Source of the DNA: Pyxidicoccus xibeiensis
Lineage (GTDB): Bacteria > Myxococcota > Myxococcia > Myxococcales > Myxococcaceae
Assembly (NCBI RefSeq): GCF_024198175.1
Contig: NZ_JAJVKV010000026.1
Coordinates: 21,729-85,728 of the forward strand
Length of the DNA stretch: 64,000 nt
Direction: 5' to 3'
In this document: positions 1 through 8,599 of the stretch, piece after piece
How the letters are laid out: each line of letters starts with the position of its first letter
Numbering within the stretch: position 1 is the first letter of the stretch
Notes under the pieces: generated by a model
The model's database searches: none
Told to the model about the DNA's origin: nothing
The model's input: only the letters and a program-made list of their open reading frames with translations
Program-made: the position numbers and the translations under genes

Positions 1-79
1 TGGATGGCCATCATCAGCGCGCGTCCACTCACCTCAGGCATCTCTGACCTCGCTCGTGTAGCGGGCCCATCATCGCGGC

Positions 80-354
80 TCAGTGCGTCCCCGTCACCCC
101 GGCGTCATGCCCGCGCTCGGCGGCCAGCGTGGCCTCGGGGGCCGGCCGCTTGTCGCGCATGGTGACGAACTCCTCGGCCGCGGTGGGGTGGATGCCCACG
201 GTGGCGTCGAACTGCGCCTTGGTGGCGCCGCACTTCACCGCCACCGCCAGCCCCTGGATGATTTCCGGCGCGTCCGCCCCCACCATGTGGCAGCCCGGCA
301 CCTTGTTGGAGGCGCGCTCCACCACCAGCTTCATCATCGTTCGCTCCCCCAAGA
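80..354 (-). pseudogene. gor: Glutathione reductase, C-terminal fragment only
   Basis: The reading frame (possible TTG start near 352) encodes about 60 residues that match the very end of glutathione-disulfide reductases: a GERTMMKLVV segment, then MVGADAPEIIQGLAVAVKCG, then the family's interface and active-site signature GIHPTAAEEFVTMR, whose histidine acts as the catalytic acid/base in the partner subunit of the dimer. The full enzyme is about 450 residues. The FAD and NADPH domains and the redox-active CxxxxC are missing, and sequence above 355 has no similarity to the rest of the protein. It is therefore a 3' remnant and not an enzyme. After VTMR there is a tail of about 25 residues to the stop. 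Transposase debris lies within 100 bases, so disruption by a mobile element is likely (inference). Confidence 0.75.
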
Positions 355-436
355 GAAGGCGGAGCCAGAGGAGAAGAGCCCGTCGTTTGCCGCGACGGTG
401 GAGGAGCCGAAGAAGGAGTGCACGCCACGATTGGAC

Positions 437-625
437 TGAGGGCTGCTACGCAGGACGTTCGCGCTGGACGTGTGGGCCTGCGTGAGGTGTGGGGGCAGGC
501 GTCGGGTGCTGGCGTACCTGACAGCTCCCTGTGGGGTGAGCGCCATTCTGGAGCACCTGGGACTGCCCTCTGGGCCTGCGAAGCGGGCCCCAGCACAGGG
601 CCCACCGCAGTGGGCGGGGTGTTGA
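437..625 (+). pseudogene. IS91-type transposase, C-terminal remnant
   Basis: In the frame ending at TGA 623-625, about 60 codons read GLLRRTFALDVWACVRCGG, then RRRVLAYLTAPCGVSAILEHL, then GLPSGPAKRAPAQGPPQ. This is the conserved end of IS91/ISCR-type transposases (LLRRTFALDVxxCxRCGGRxRVLA... followed by AILEHLGLP), with its CxxC pair present. There is no start codon and none of the catalytic Tyr/HUH part. It is a relic of an insertion sequence. It sits between a glutathione reductase fragment and a DUF2306 fragment, both also truncated, so it probably marks where rearrangement happened. The family call is from recognised motifs only. Confidence 0.65.
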
Positions 626-822
626 GGCTCAAGCAGTCGCGCTGCTCCAGAAGCTCACGCCCCTGCTGCCCCCTTGCTGGAGGGGCGTCTGGGTTGGCGT
701 GTGCCCAAAGGAGGCTGCTCCGCCTCTTCCTCAGCCTGGCGCACAGCTCGGCGGCACCCGTCAGCGGCCCTCCTCGACCCCTCTGCATCAGCCCTCACCC
801 TCAACACCCCTCCCATTCGTCC

Positions 823-1107
823 TATGCGTGGCGGGACGTTGCTGGCCACCGGGCCTGGATGATTCGAGGTTACGCTGTCGGTCTGGGCGCGGGCACGCAG
901 GTGCTGGTCTCCGTGCCCTGGTTCCTCATCGTCGGAATGCCGGGCGAGCTCGCCAGAGCGCTGCTGTTGAGCGCCGGCTGGGTCATCAACCTCGCCGTGG
1001 CCGAGCGGGTCATTCGTCGCCGACCCGCCTCTCCCGTCCGCGCTGCCGAGCTGCTCACGGTACGAGCCAACGTCGGGAACGCCTCACACTCGCCGCGGGC
1101 CCCCTGA
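823..1107 (+). pseudogene. DUF2306 membrane protein, C-terminal remnant
   Basis: From about 823 to the TGA at 1105-1107 the frame reads YAWRDVAGHRAWMIRGYAVG, followed by two hydrophobic stretches (VLVSVPWFLIVGMPG and LLLSAGWVINLAVAERVI) and RRRP. The HRAWMIRGYA box followed by the last transmembrane helices and NLxVAExxIRRR is typical of the end of DUF2306 predicted membrane proteins, which are roughly 200 residues long. The upstream part of this frame back to 418 shows no membrane segments and no family similarity, so the gene is truncated at its 5' side near 820. Function of the family is unknown. Confidence 0.5.
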
Positions 1108-1229
1108 TACGACCCGGTCAGCGGTGTCCAGGACACGGGCGTGACCTTAGGCGTGCCGCGCTCCCAGGCTCGTCGTTCGTGACGAAGTGCAGACGCTGCA
1201 CGCCCATCACGGTCTGTGACGCGCCACCG

Positions 1230-1267
1230 CGCCCCTGCGCTTCAGTTTCTGCTGAAGCGCAGGGGCG
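1230..1267 (-). terminator. 16-bp perfect hairpin after the lipoprotein gene
   Basis: CGCCCCTGCGCTTCAG at 1230-1245 and its exact reverse complement at 1252-1267 are separated by a 6-base loop. It begins 12 bases after the stop codon of the lipoprotein gene read on the minus strand. Neither side carries a clear T-run, so it may work as a factor-assisted terminator, a 3' RNA-stabilising hairpin, or a bidirectional block against transcription from the plus side. The structure is certain; the role is inferred from position. Confidence 0.6.
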
Positions 1268-1278
1268 AAGCGGACGTC

Positions 1279-2091
1279 CTACTCACGGAGCAGCGCCAGA
1301 GGGCTGCATTGGGGCACGGCCATGAAGAGGGGATCGGGGCTGGATGGACAGGTGCCCAGTGTCACCCAGCGGTTCTCGACGCGGCTCCATTGCTGGAGCT
1401 CCCCACCCCTATCAAAAAAGCGCAGCATGACGCGCGTCCGGTCCTCACGCTCGACCACCATGCCCGAGGCCAGGTGGACTTCGGCGTGCGGGTCGGGGAG
1501 CGTGGCCCTGACCAGCGTGACTTCCGCCATGCCCCTCTTGAAGGGCGCGGCGGCACCCAGGAGCCACAGGGTGTTGGGAGCCCAGCGAGGGCCCAGGCCA
1601 CAGGGATGAGTGTGGACGTGCGCCGCCACCCAGACTTGCGAGGACCCCGGGTAATCAGCGTCCTGCACCTGGTAGCTGGGCGTGCACATCGCGTGGTCCC
1701 CCCTCACCGGCCTGGACACGCGCCAGGACAGGTCATCCCCCTCTCCGGCCAGGTACACCGTCGCGTAGTACCGTTTGGCGACGCCGGGAATGGGCGCTTT
1801 CGTCTCCGGGTGGCACGCCCGGGCGCCCGGGAGCTCAAGGAGCGCCTTCGCGACATCGAGGATCAGGTCGGCGGGAATGGACATGTCTCCGGTGGGCGCC
1901 TCCACGGCGGACACCTTCGGCCATGGCCCCCGGATCAGGAGCGCAGACGACCCGTGGATGACGTACTTGTTCTGCTCGGGGGCACGGGCCGCCGGCGCGC
2001 TCGCGCACCCGACTGCGAGCGCCAGCACCAGCGGCACCGCCTTCGCTCCATGCCTCCAGCCCCTGCTCGTCAGGTTCACTCCCATTCTCAT
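1279..2091 (-). CDS. Predicted lipoprotein of unknown function with an HVHTHP motif
   Basis: About 270 residues from the ATG at 2091 (a second ATG at 2085 and a TTG at 2103 are also possible; none has a convincing ribosome site). The N-terminus has a short basic region and a hydrophobic stretch ending LALAVGC, a lipobox with Cys29 as the likely lipidated residue, so the protein should be exported and anchored in a membrane. The mature part has several cysteines and an AHVHTHPCG segment near residues 158-165. That segment resembles the metal-binding HxHP of JAB/MPN-type hydrolases, but the rest of the JAMM signature (S-x7-S-x2-D) is not seen, so no enzyme activity is claimed. It is transcribed alone, between the VCBS lipoprotein gene and a strong hairpin. 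I do not recognise the family. Confidence 0.7.
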   Translation of the reverse strand: MRMGVNLTSRGWRHGAKAVPLVLALAVGCASAPAARAPEQNKYVIHGSSALLIRGPWPKVSAVEAPTGDMSIPADLILDVAKALLELPGARACHPETKAPIPGVAKRYYATVYLAGEGDDLSWRVSRPVRGDHAMCTPSYQVQDADYPGSSQVWVAAHVHTHPCGLGPRWAPNTLWLLGAAAPFKRGMAEVTLVRATLPDPHAEVHLASGMVVEREDRTRVMLRFFDRGGELQQWSRVENRWVTLGTCPSSPDPLFMAVPQCSPLALLRE

Positions 2092-2259
2092 CGGTGCACT
2101 CAATCGGTCAACGCAACACCTGCTCCAACCTGGCTGCTGGAGTAGGGTGTATTCGCCCAGTTGGCAGCTTGCCGCGTCTGCCTACTCTCCCGAGGGGAAC
2201 CACACGAAGTGCGGGAGAGCCGGGGGACTCTCACCCTGGCGCTGCGTACGAGCGGCGGG

Positions 2260-3186
2260 CTACCGGGGGCCCACCAGGTACCTGCAGCCGAACACCGAGG
2301 GCGGAGGGCTGGACTGCGAGAACCACCGCGGACAGTTGGAGCCCATGGTGCCGAGGGTATGGGCGCTGCCCACCGTCGTGGCGCCCATCCACCAGAGCAC
2401 CACCTGGCCCGTGACGGGGTTGTGCCAGACGAGGTCCATGTGGGCGTCCGACGAGTATTCCGCGGTGGCGCCCAGGTAGAAGTCCAAGGGCAGGGTGGGC
2501 AGGGGGACGGTGCGGAGCACGGACAGGTTGTCCATCACGGCGACTTCGTTCTGGCCCGTGGACTTGTTCCTCCAGATGAGGTCCGTCCGGTTGTCCCGGC
2601 TCAGGTCCACCGCGCCCACGATGAACCAGGGCAGCGGCCGGTAGGCGATGGCCGAGTTCCCCAGGGACGTTGCGCCGTCCATGTACCGGTAGAAGTACTG
2701 GCCCGTGTCGCGGTTGTGCAGCACGAGGTCCGTCCGGTTGTCGTTGTTGAAGTCTCCGGAGGCGGCGATGTACCAGCTCGGCGTGGGCCGCAGGTTTTCG
2801 ATGGCGGCCTGGCCGAGCACGGTGGCGGTGCTGCTGAGGTAGCGGATGGCCTCGTTGCCGGGGGTCACTGCCTGGTAGGCGAGGTCCGGAGCCGTCGAAG
2901 GGCCGCCGAAGTCGGTGGCGGCCTGGACGGTGAACGAGGGCGACAGGGCGGGCAGCGTCATCGTGCCCGCCAGCGAGGGCCCTTGCATGACCCAGATGAA
3001 CATGTTGCCCGTGGACTGCTCCCGCCACAGCAGGTCCGAGGCGATGTCGCCGTTGAAGCTCACCCGGCTCCCCCGGATGGCTTGTGAGGCCTCACCCGGA
3101 GGAGTCGCTACCTCCGTCGTATCGTCCTCGGAACCGCCGCAGCCCAGCAGCCCGGTGAGACACAGCGTCAGCACTCGTGTCCTCAT
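2260..3186 (-). CDS. VCBS/FG-GAP repeat lipoprotein
   Basis: 308 residues from the ATG at 3186. A GTG 15 bases upstream is less likely, because the ATG starts directly on a lipoprotein signal: MRTRVLTLCL then TGLLGC, with the lipobox Cys at 16. The mature part consists of about five repeats of the form DFNNDNRTDLVLHNRDTGQ ending in an aromatic-rich strand (FIWVM, YFYRYM, VLWWMG). These are VCBS/FG-GAP beta-propeller blades with a Dx(N/D)xDNRTD calcium-type loop; the loops are degenerate in the first and last blades. Such proteins are usually surface-exposed and bind ligands or partners; the ligand here cannot be deduced. It lies just downstream of cysI in the same direction but has its own candidate promoter. 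Confidence 0.85.
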   Translation of the reverse strand: MRTRVLTLCLTGLLGCGGSEDDTTEVATPPGEASQAIRGSRVSFNGDIASDLLWREQSTGNMFIWVMQGPSLAGTMTLPALSPSFTVQAATDFGGPSTAPDLAYQAVTPGNEAIRYLSSTATVLGQAAIENLRPTPSWYIAASGDFNNDNRTDLVLHNRDTGQYFYRYMDGATSLGNSAIAYRPLPWFIVGAVDLSRDNRTDLIWRNKSTGQNEVAVMDNLSVLRTVPLPTLPLDFYLGATAEYSSDAHMDLVWHNPVTGQVVLWWMGATTVGSAHTLGTMGSNCPRWFSQSSPPPSVFGCRYLVGPR

Positions 3187-3230
3187 GCTCCAGTCCCCCA
3201 CGTGACACCTCGTTGTCGAGTTTCACTGGG

Positions 3231-3260
3231 AGTGTATGTTTTGCTGGAGTTGCAGGACAA
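3231..3260 (-). promoter_or_regulatory. Candidate sigma-70-type promoter for the VCBS lipoprotein
   Basis: On the minus strand TTGTCC (3255-3260) and TACACT (3231-3236) are 18 bases apart, each matching four of six positions of the housekeeping -35/-10 consensus. The -10 lies 45 bases before the ATG at 3186. The stretch is unusually A/T-rich for this window. Placement between cysI and the lipoprotein gene suggests that this gene is transcribed independently. No start-site evidence is available. Confidence 0.35.
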
Positions 3261-3272
3261 GGTGGAAACGGC

Positions 3273-4964
3273 TCAGGCCGCGGGCGCCGCCTTCGCGGGT
3301 GCCGCCGGGACATGGCCCGCGCGCACCACGAAGTCGCCGAAGCCCTCGCCCTGCTTCCGCTCGCGGGCGTACTGGGCGAAGAGGGGCTCCAGTGCGGCGA
3401 GGATGCCGGCCTCGTCGATGTTCTCCCGGTACAGGTGATTGAGGCGCTGGCCGCGCGCGTCTCCGCCCAGGTGGAGGTTGTAGCGGCCGGGCGCCTTGCC
3501 CACGAGCGCCACCTCCGCCAGGTACGGCCGCGCGCACCCGTTGGGGCAGCCGGTGATGCGCAGGAGGAGATTGGCATCCAGCAGCCCGTGCGCCACCAGC
3601 CGCGCCTCCACCCGCTGCACGAAGTCCGGCAGGTAGCGCTCGGCCTCGGCCATGGCCAGCCCGCACGTGGGCAGCGCCACGCAGGCCAGCGCATTGCGCC
3701 GCAGGGGGCTGGCGGTCCGGAACCCGTCCAGCCCGTGCTTCGCCACCAGCGCGTCAATCCTCGCGCGCTCCGCCGCCGGCACGCCCGCGATGATGAGGTT
3801 CTGGTTCCCCGTGAGGCGGAAGTCGCCCTGGTGCACGTGCGCAATCTCCCGCAGGCCCGTCAGGTGCGTGGCCCCGGGCCGGTCCGCCACGCGGCCGCTG
3901 TCCAGGTGCAGCGTCAGGTGCCACTTCCCGTCATGCCCCTCCGTCCACCCGAAGCGGTCCCCGTTGTGCTCGAAGGCGAAGGGCCGCGCGGGCCCCAGCG
4001 TGAAGCCGAGCCGCTTCTCCAGCTCGGCCGTGAACCAGGGCACGCCGCGCTCCTCCAGCACGTACTTCAGCCGCGCATGCTTGCGGCTGGTCCTGTCCCC
4101 GAAGTCGCGGTGCATCTTCACGACCTCCTCCGCCACCTGGAGCGTCTTCTCGGGCGGAATGAAGCCCAGCACGTCCGCCAGCCGCGGGTACGTTGCCGCG
4201 TCCCCGTGCGTGGCCCCCATGCCGCCGCCCACCGAGACGTTGAAGCCCACCAGCTCGCCGCCCTCGAGGATGGCGATGAAGCCCAAATCTTGAGCGAAGA
4301 CGTCCACGTCGTTGAGCGGCGGCACGGCCACCGCCGCCTTGAACTTCCGGGGCAGGTACGTGGGCCCGTAGATGGGCTCCTCCTCGACGCCGCCCACCTT
4401 CTCGTCGCCCATCCACACCTCGTAGTAGGCGCGAGTGCGGGGCAGCAGGTGCTCGGAGATGCGCACCGCCCAGCGGTACACCGTCTCGTGGACGCGCGAG
4501 TCCACGGGGTTGGGGTTGCACATCACGTTGCGGTTGACGTCACCGCACGCGGCGAGCGTGTCCATCAGTGCCTGGTTGATGCGCGCAATCGTGGGCTTGA
4601 GGTTGTCCTTGATGACGCCGTGGAGCTGGAACGCCTGCCGCGTGGTGATGCGCAGCGTGTGGTTGGCGAACTCCCGCGCCAGCGCATCCAGGGCCAGCCA
4701 CTGCGCCGGCGTGGCCACTCCGCCCGGCAGCCGGGTGCGGAGCATGAAGCTGTAGTCCGGCTCCAGCTTCTGCTGCCGGCGCTCCTCGCGCACGTCCCGG
4801 TCGTCCTGCTGGTAGCTGCCGTGGAACTTGATGAGGGCGGTGTCCTGCGGGGCGATGGCCCCCGTCACCGGGTCCACCAGGCTCTCCGCCAGCGTCCCGC
4901 GCAGCAGGCGACTCTGCGTCTTGATGTGCTCGACTTCGGTGAGGGGCTTGGGCGTGGTGCTCAT
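3273..4964 (-). CDS. cysI: Sulfite reductase hemoprotein (beta) subunit
   Basis: 563 residues, the usual length. It carries siroheme and a [4Fe-4S] cluster and reduces sulfite to sulfide with six electrons passed from the CysJ flavoprotein, in the cytoplasm. The four cluster/siroheme cysteines are present in the two canonical boxes: CVALPTCG (Cys428, Cys434) and TGCPNGC (Cys473, Cys477). Upstream parts are also typical: the HIKTQSRLLRG start, LRTRLPGG, RITTRQAFQLHG and the DVNRNVMCNPNP segment. The last ten residues are an Ala/Pro tail. It is the last gene of the operon, starting 24 bases after cysJ ends, and two upstream genes make its siroheme. Assignment is firm. Confidence 0.96.
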   Translation of the reverse strand: MSTTPKPLTEVEHIKTQSRLLRGTLAESLVDPVTGAIAPQDTALIKFHGSYQQDDRDVREERRQQKLEPDYSFMLRTRLPGGVATPAQWLALDALAREFANHTLRITTRQAFQLHGVIKDNLKPTIARINQALMDTLAACGDVNRNVMCNPNPVDSRVHETVYRWAVRISEHLLPRTRAYYEVWMGDEKVGGVEEEPIYGPTYLPRKFKAAVAVPPLNDVDVFAQDLGFIAILEGGELVGFNVSVGGGMGATHGDAATYPRLADVLGFIPPEKTLQVAEEVVKMHRDFGDRTSRKHARLKYVLEERGVPWFTAELEKRLGFTLGPARPFAFEHNGDRFGWTEGHDGKWHLTLHLDSGRVADRPGATHLTGLREIAHVHQGDFRLTGNQNLIIAGVPAAERARIDALVAKHGLDGFRTASPLRRNALACVALPTCGLAMAEAERYLPDFVQRVEARLVAHGLLDANLLLRITGCPNGCARPYLAEVALVGKAPGRYNLHLGGDARGQRLNHLYRENIDEAGILAALEPLFAQYARERKQGEGFGDFVVRAGHVPAAPAKAAPAA

Positions 4965-4988
4965 ATCGGTGCTCGCAATCGAAGAGGG

Positions 4989-6851
4989 TCAGTAGACGTC
5001 GCGCAGGTAGCGCCGCTGCTCGCGCAGGCCCTGGAGCCAGGCGTCCGCGTCCTCGCGGCTCCTGCCGCCGTGCTCGGAGACGATGTCCACCAGCGCCGCG
5101 TGGACGTCCGGCGCCATGCGCTGCGCGTCGCCGCAGACGTAGAGGGCCGCGCCGCCCTCCAGCCACGCGTACACGTCCTTGCCCGCCTCGCGCAGGCGGT
5201 GCTGCACGTAGACCTTCTGCGCACTGTCCCGGGAGAAGGCGGGCGACAGCCGGTGCAGCGTCTTCTTCTTCAGCGCCTCCTGCCACTCCACCTGGTAGAG
5301 GAACTGCGACTTGAAGTGCTGCTCTCCGAAGAAGAGCCAGTTGCGGCCCTTCGCTCCCACCTCCGCGCGCTCCTGCACGAAGGCGCGGAAGGGCGCCACG
5401 CCCGTGCCGGGGCCAATCATCAGCACGTCGCGGTCCCCGTCCTCGGGCAGCCGGAAGCGCTCGTTGGGCTCGATGAAGACGCGGACCTTGTCCGTCCCCG
5501 CCGCGCGCGTGGCCAGGTGGTACGACGCGCTGCCGAAGTGGCGCGTGCCGAAGGCCGTATAGTCCACCACCGACACCGTCAGGTGCGCCTCGTTGCCCAC
5601 CCGCTTCTGGCTGGAGGCAATCGAGTACAGCCGGGGCGCCAGCTTGCGCAGGGCTTGCACCAGCTCGCCGGCCCCCCACGGGGCCTTGTGCGCGCGCAGC
5701 AGGTCGATGACCTGGTGGCTCGCCAGCAGCGCGCGGAAGCCCTCGGCGCCGCCGGGCTCCAGCAGCCGCTGCAGCTCCGTGCTGCCCGCCAGCTTCGCGT
5801 GGCGCTCCAGGAAGGGACGGTTGAGCTTCGTCAGCTCCAACTCCTCGGACAGCCACCGCGCCAGCGGCAGCGTGCGCCCGTCCCGCGCCACCTCGGTGCC
5901 GCCGTCGAGCTTCAGCTCGGACAGGAACGCGTCCACCAGCTCCGGCGGGTTGTGCGGCCACACCCCGAGCGCGTCGCCCGGCGCGTACTCCAGGCCCGAG
6001 CCCTCCAGCGACACCTCCACGTGGCGCACGTCCTTCAGCGCGCCGCGCCCGGTGATGCGCTGGTTGACCATCAACTCGGCGGGGAAGGGCGCCTCCTTGC
6101 TGAAGCCCGCCGGCACCGCCGTGCCGCGCAGGGGAACGACGGCGGCGATGGGCGCCGCCTGGGGCTCCAATGCCTCGCGAGCCCGGGCGAAGGCCTGGTC
6201 CAGCCAGCCCGCCGCCACCGGCTCGAAGTCCACGTCGCACTCGGCGCGCTCCAGCAGCCGCGTGCCTCCCAGCTCCGCGAGGCGCGTGTCGAGCTGGCGC
6301 CCCACCTCGCAGAACTTCGGGTAGCTCGAGTCGCCCAGCCCCAGCACCGCGAAGCGCAGCCCCTCCAGCCGGGGCGCGCGCTTGCCCAGCACGTGCTCGC
6401 AGAAGCCGCGCGAGTCGTCCGGTGGGTCTCCATCCCCCTGCGTGCTGATGACGACGCAGAGCAGGCGCTCCTTGCCCAGCTCCCGCACGGGGTAGTCGCT
6501 GGCGCGGAACAGGCGCGTGGTCATCCCCGCGGACTCCACGTGCCGCTTGAGCCGCTCGGCCAGCAGCTTGCTGTTCCCCGTCTGCGTTCCGTAGACGATG
6601 GTGAACGGCACCGCCGGCGCGGCCCCGGGCACGGCGGACACCGCCGCCGTCACGGCCGCGGGCGGAGCCACCGCCGCGGAAGCAGGCCGGCCGGCGGCGA
6701 GCCCCGCCGCGTAGCCGCTCAGCCAGTGCAGCGACGGCGCATCCAGGCCCTCCACCAGCTTCAGCAGCTGCGAGCCCTTCTCCTCACCCAGCAGCGCGGT
6801 GACGAAGGAAGGTGCGGGGCGCGAGGCCCCACCCGACGACGACGCGCTCAC
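4989..6851 (-). CDS. cysJ: Sulfite reductase flavoprotein (alpha) subunit
   Basis: 620 residues from the GTG at 6851, whose first bases overlap the TGA of cysN (GTGA), so translation is probably coupled. It takes electrons from NADPH through FAD and FMN to CysI. Domains in order: an N-terminal SLHWLSGYAAG segment common in CysJ, an FMN flavodoxin domain (VYGTQTGNSKLLAERL, GDGDPPDD, LGLGDSSYPKFC), a connecting/FAD domain with RLYSIASS, and an NADPH-binding domain with GPGTGVAPFRAF and YVCGD, ending in RRYLRDVY. A longer reading up to 6926 is rejected because it would lie inside cysN and has no family similarity. Confidence 0.95.
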   Translation of the reverse strand: MSASSSGGASRPAPSFVTALLGEEKGSQLLKLVEGLDAPSLHWLSGYAAGLAAGRPASAAVAPPAAVTAAVSAVPGAAPAVPFTIVYGTQTGNSKLLAERLKRHVESAGMTTRLFRASDYPVRELGKERLLCVVISTQGDGDPPDDSRGFCEHVLGKRAPRLEGLRFAVLGLGDSSYPKFCEVGRQLDTRLAELGGTRLLERAECDVDFEPVAAGWLDQAFARAREALEPQAAPIAAVVPLRGTAVPAGFSKEAPFPAELMVNQRITGRGALKDVRHVEVSLEGSGLEYAPGDALGVWPHNPPELVDAFLSELKLDGGTEVARDGRTLPLARWLSEELELTKLNRPFLERHAKLAGSTELQRLLEPGGAEGFRALLASHQVIDLLRAHKAPWGAGELVQALRKLAPRLYSIASSQKRVGNEAHLTVSVVDYTAFGTRHFGSASYHLATRAAGTDKVRVFIEPNERFRLPEDGDRDVLMIGPGTGVAPFRAFVQERAEVGAKGRNWLFFGEQHFKSQFLYQVEWQEALKKKTLHRLSPAFSRDSAQKVYVQHRLREAGKDVYAWLEGGAALYVCGDAQRMAPDVHAALVDIVSEHGGRSREDADAWLQGLREQRRYLRDVY

Positions 6852-8599
6852 GGCGAGGACTCCCGGGCGTTGACGATGCGGTCCACCTGGCGCTCCAGGT
6901 CCTCGGTGGCCTCCAGCTCCAGCCACGTCAGCCCGGCGTCACGTGCCTCGGCGCGCAGCGCCCGGCGTGTCTGGGGCGCTTCGGCGTGCACCAGCGCCAC
7001 CAGCCCCGCGCCCGCCAGCGCCAGGGCCACCTCCACGTCGCCCTGGACGGCGGCCACGTGCCGTCCCAGATCGAAGAGGCGGCGCTCCAGCTCGAACGCG
7101 CGAGACGCGGCGTCCGGCGTCGCGGGGAGGAGGACGAGGGTGCCCACCTGCCCCAGCCGGGCCCGGCGCTCTTCCGCCGATACGAGCGATGCCTCCACGG
7201 CGCCACGCGCGCCCGTCTCCGCCGGCCCCAGCACCATGCCCGCGCCCACCGTGTCGTGGGTGAGCGCGTCGATGACGATGAAGGCCCCGGTGCGCCGGTT
7301 CTCGCGGTAGGCGTCCACCAGCAGCGGCCTGCGGCACACCAGCCGGACGCGGCCGATGTCGTTGAGCGCCAGCGACTCCGCGGGCTGCTCGGACAAGTCT
7401 TCCAGCTCCTTGCGCCACAGCACGCGCTCCACCTGCGCGGGCGCGGTGCGGGTGGCCTGCTTCACCAGGTAGCGCCGTGAGACGTCCAGCGGCTGCTCTC
7501 CGAACCACACCAGCATCGCCTCCAGCTGGTGGAGGGCCTGCGGCGGCGAGTCCACGTGGGCCAGCATGTCGCCCCGGCTCGCATCCACCTCGTCCGCCAG
7601 TCGCAGCGTGACGGACGCCGTCGCCGAGGCCTCCTCCAGCGGCCCGTCGAAGGTGTCGATGCCCGCCACGCGGGTGCGGCGTCCGGACGGAAGCACCTGC
7701 ACTTCGTCCCCCACGCGCACGGTGCCAGAGGCCACCTGCCCGGCGAGCCCGCGGTAGTCCTGGTGCGGCCGCAGCACGTACTGCACGGGGAAGCGGAAGG
7801 GCGCGCCATCCAGCCGGCGCTGGTGGGGCAGGGACTCCAGCCACCCGAGCAGCGTGCCGCCCTCGTGCCACGGCGTGCGGGCGCTGGGGCGGGTGATGTT
7901 GTCGCCCCGGCTGGCGCTGACGGGGAACAGGCGCACGCCCTCGAAGCCCAGCGTGTGCGCGAAGTCCACCAGCTCCGAGCCGATGCGCTCGAAGGTGGCC
8001 CGGTCGAAGTCCACCAGGTCCATCTTGTTCACCGCGACGGCCAGGTACGGAATGCCCAGCAGCGAGGCGATGTACGCGTGGCGGCGCGTCTGCGGCAGCA
8101 CGCCCAGGCGCGCGTCCACCAGGATGACCCCCGCGTCCGCCGTGGAGGCGCCGGTGGCCATGTTGCGCGTGTACTGCAGGTGCCCCGGCGTGTCGGCGAT
8201 GATGATTTTACGGCGCGGCGTGGACAGGTAGCGGTACGCCACGTCGATGGTGATGCCCTGCTCGCGCTCGGCGCGCAGGCCGTCGGTGAAGAGGGAGAAG
8301 TCCAGCTCCTCCTCCTCGGCGCCGGCCGCGGCCTTCAGGCCCTGGGCGAGCAGCTCCGGGGGCACCGTGGGAGGGGTGGCCTCCGTGCGCGCGGCGGCCC
8401 GCTTCGCGCTGGCGCGGCGGACGGCGGAGATCTGGTCCTCGAAGAGGCCGTCGCACTCGTAGAGCATCCGGCCGATGAGCGTGGACTTGCCGTCGTCCAC
8501 CGAGCCCACCACGGCCAGGCGCAGCAGCTCCTTGCTGGAATGCTCCTCGAGGAGGCGCTGCACGTCGGGCGCGAGCGGGGGCTGCAGTGCGGTGTCCAT
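6848..8599 (-). CDS. cysN: Sulfate adenylyltransferase GTPase subunit with vestigial APS-kinase tail
   Basis: 583 residues from the ATG at 8599, which shares one base with the cysD stop (TAATG). With CysD it makes APS from sulfate and ATP, driven by GTP hydrolysis. The EF-Tu-like G motifs are intact: P-loop GSVDDGKST (residues 32-40), EREQGITIDVAYRY, DTPGHLQYTRNM and NKMD. Stand-alone CysN is about 475 residues; here roughly 106 follow. That tail (from about 478) keeps pieces resembling the APS kinase CysC, such as ERRLFDLGRHVAAVQGD and AGLVALVHAEAPQTRRALR, but it lacks the GxxGxGKS P-loop and is half the length of a CysC domain, so it should not phosphorylate APS. Longer readings upstream of 8599 fall inside cysD and are not credible. 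Confidence 0.93.
   Translation of the reverse strand: MDTALQPPLAPDVQRLLEEHSSKELLRLAVVGSVDDGKSTLIGRMLYECDGLFEDQISAVRRASAKRAAARTEATPPTVPPELLAQGLKAAAGAEEEELDFSLFTDGLRAEREQGITIDVAYRYLSTPRRKIIIADTPGHLQYTRNMATGASTADAGVILVDARLGVLPQTRRHAYIASLLGIPYLAVAVNKMDLVDFDRATFERIGSELVDFAHTLGFEGVRLFPVSASRGDNITRPSARTPWHEGGTLLGWLESLPHQRRLDGAPFRFPVQYVLRPHQDYRGLAGQVASGTVRVGDEVQVLPSGRRTRVAGIDTFDGPLEEASATASVTLRLADEVDASRGDMLAHVDSPPQALHQLEAMLVWFGEQPLDVSRRYLVKQATRTAPAQVERVLWRKELEDLSEQPAESLALNDIGRVRLVCRRPLLVDAYRENRRTGAFIVIDALTHDTVGAGMVLGPAETGARGAVEASLVSAEERRARLGQVGTLVLLPATPDAASRAFELERRLFDLGRHVAAVQGDVEVALALAGAGLVALVHAEAPQTRRALRAEARDAGLTWLELEATEDLERQVDRIVNARESSP

Noticed and set aside
418..1107. A complete 229-residue protein
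   Set aside because: Only the last about 90 residues look like a real (DUF2306) protein; the first part overlaps transposase debris in another frame and has no recognisable features.
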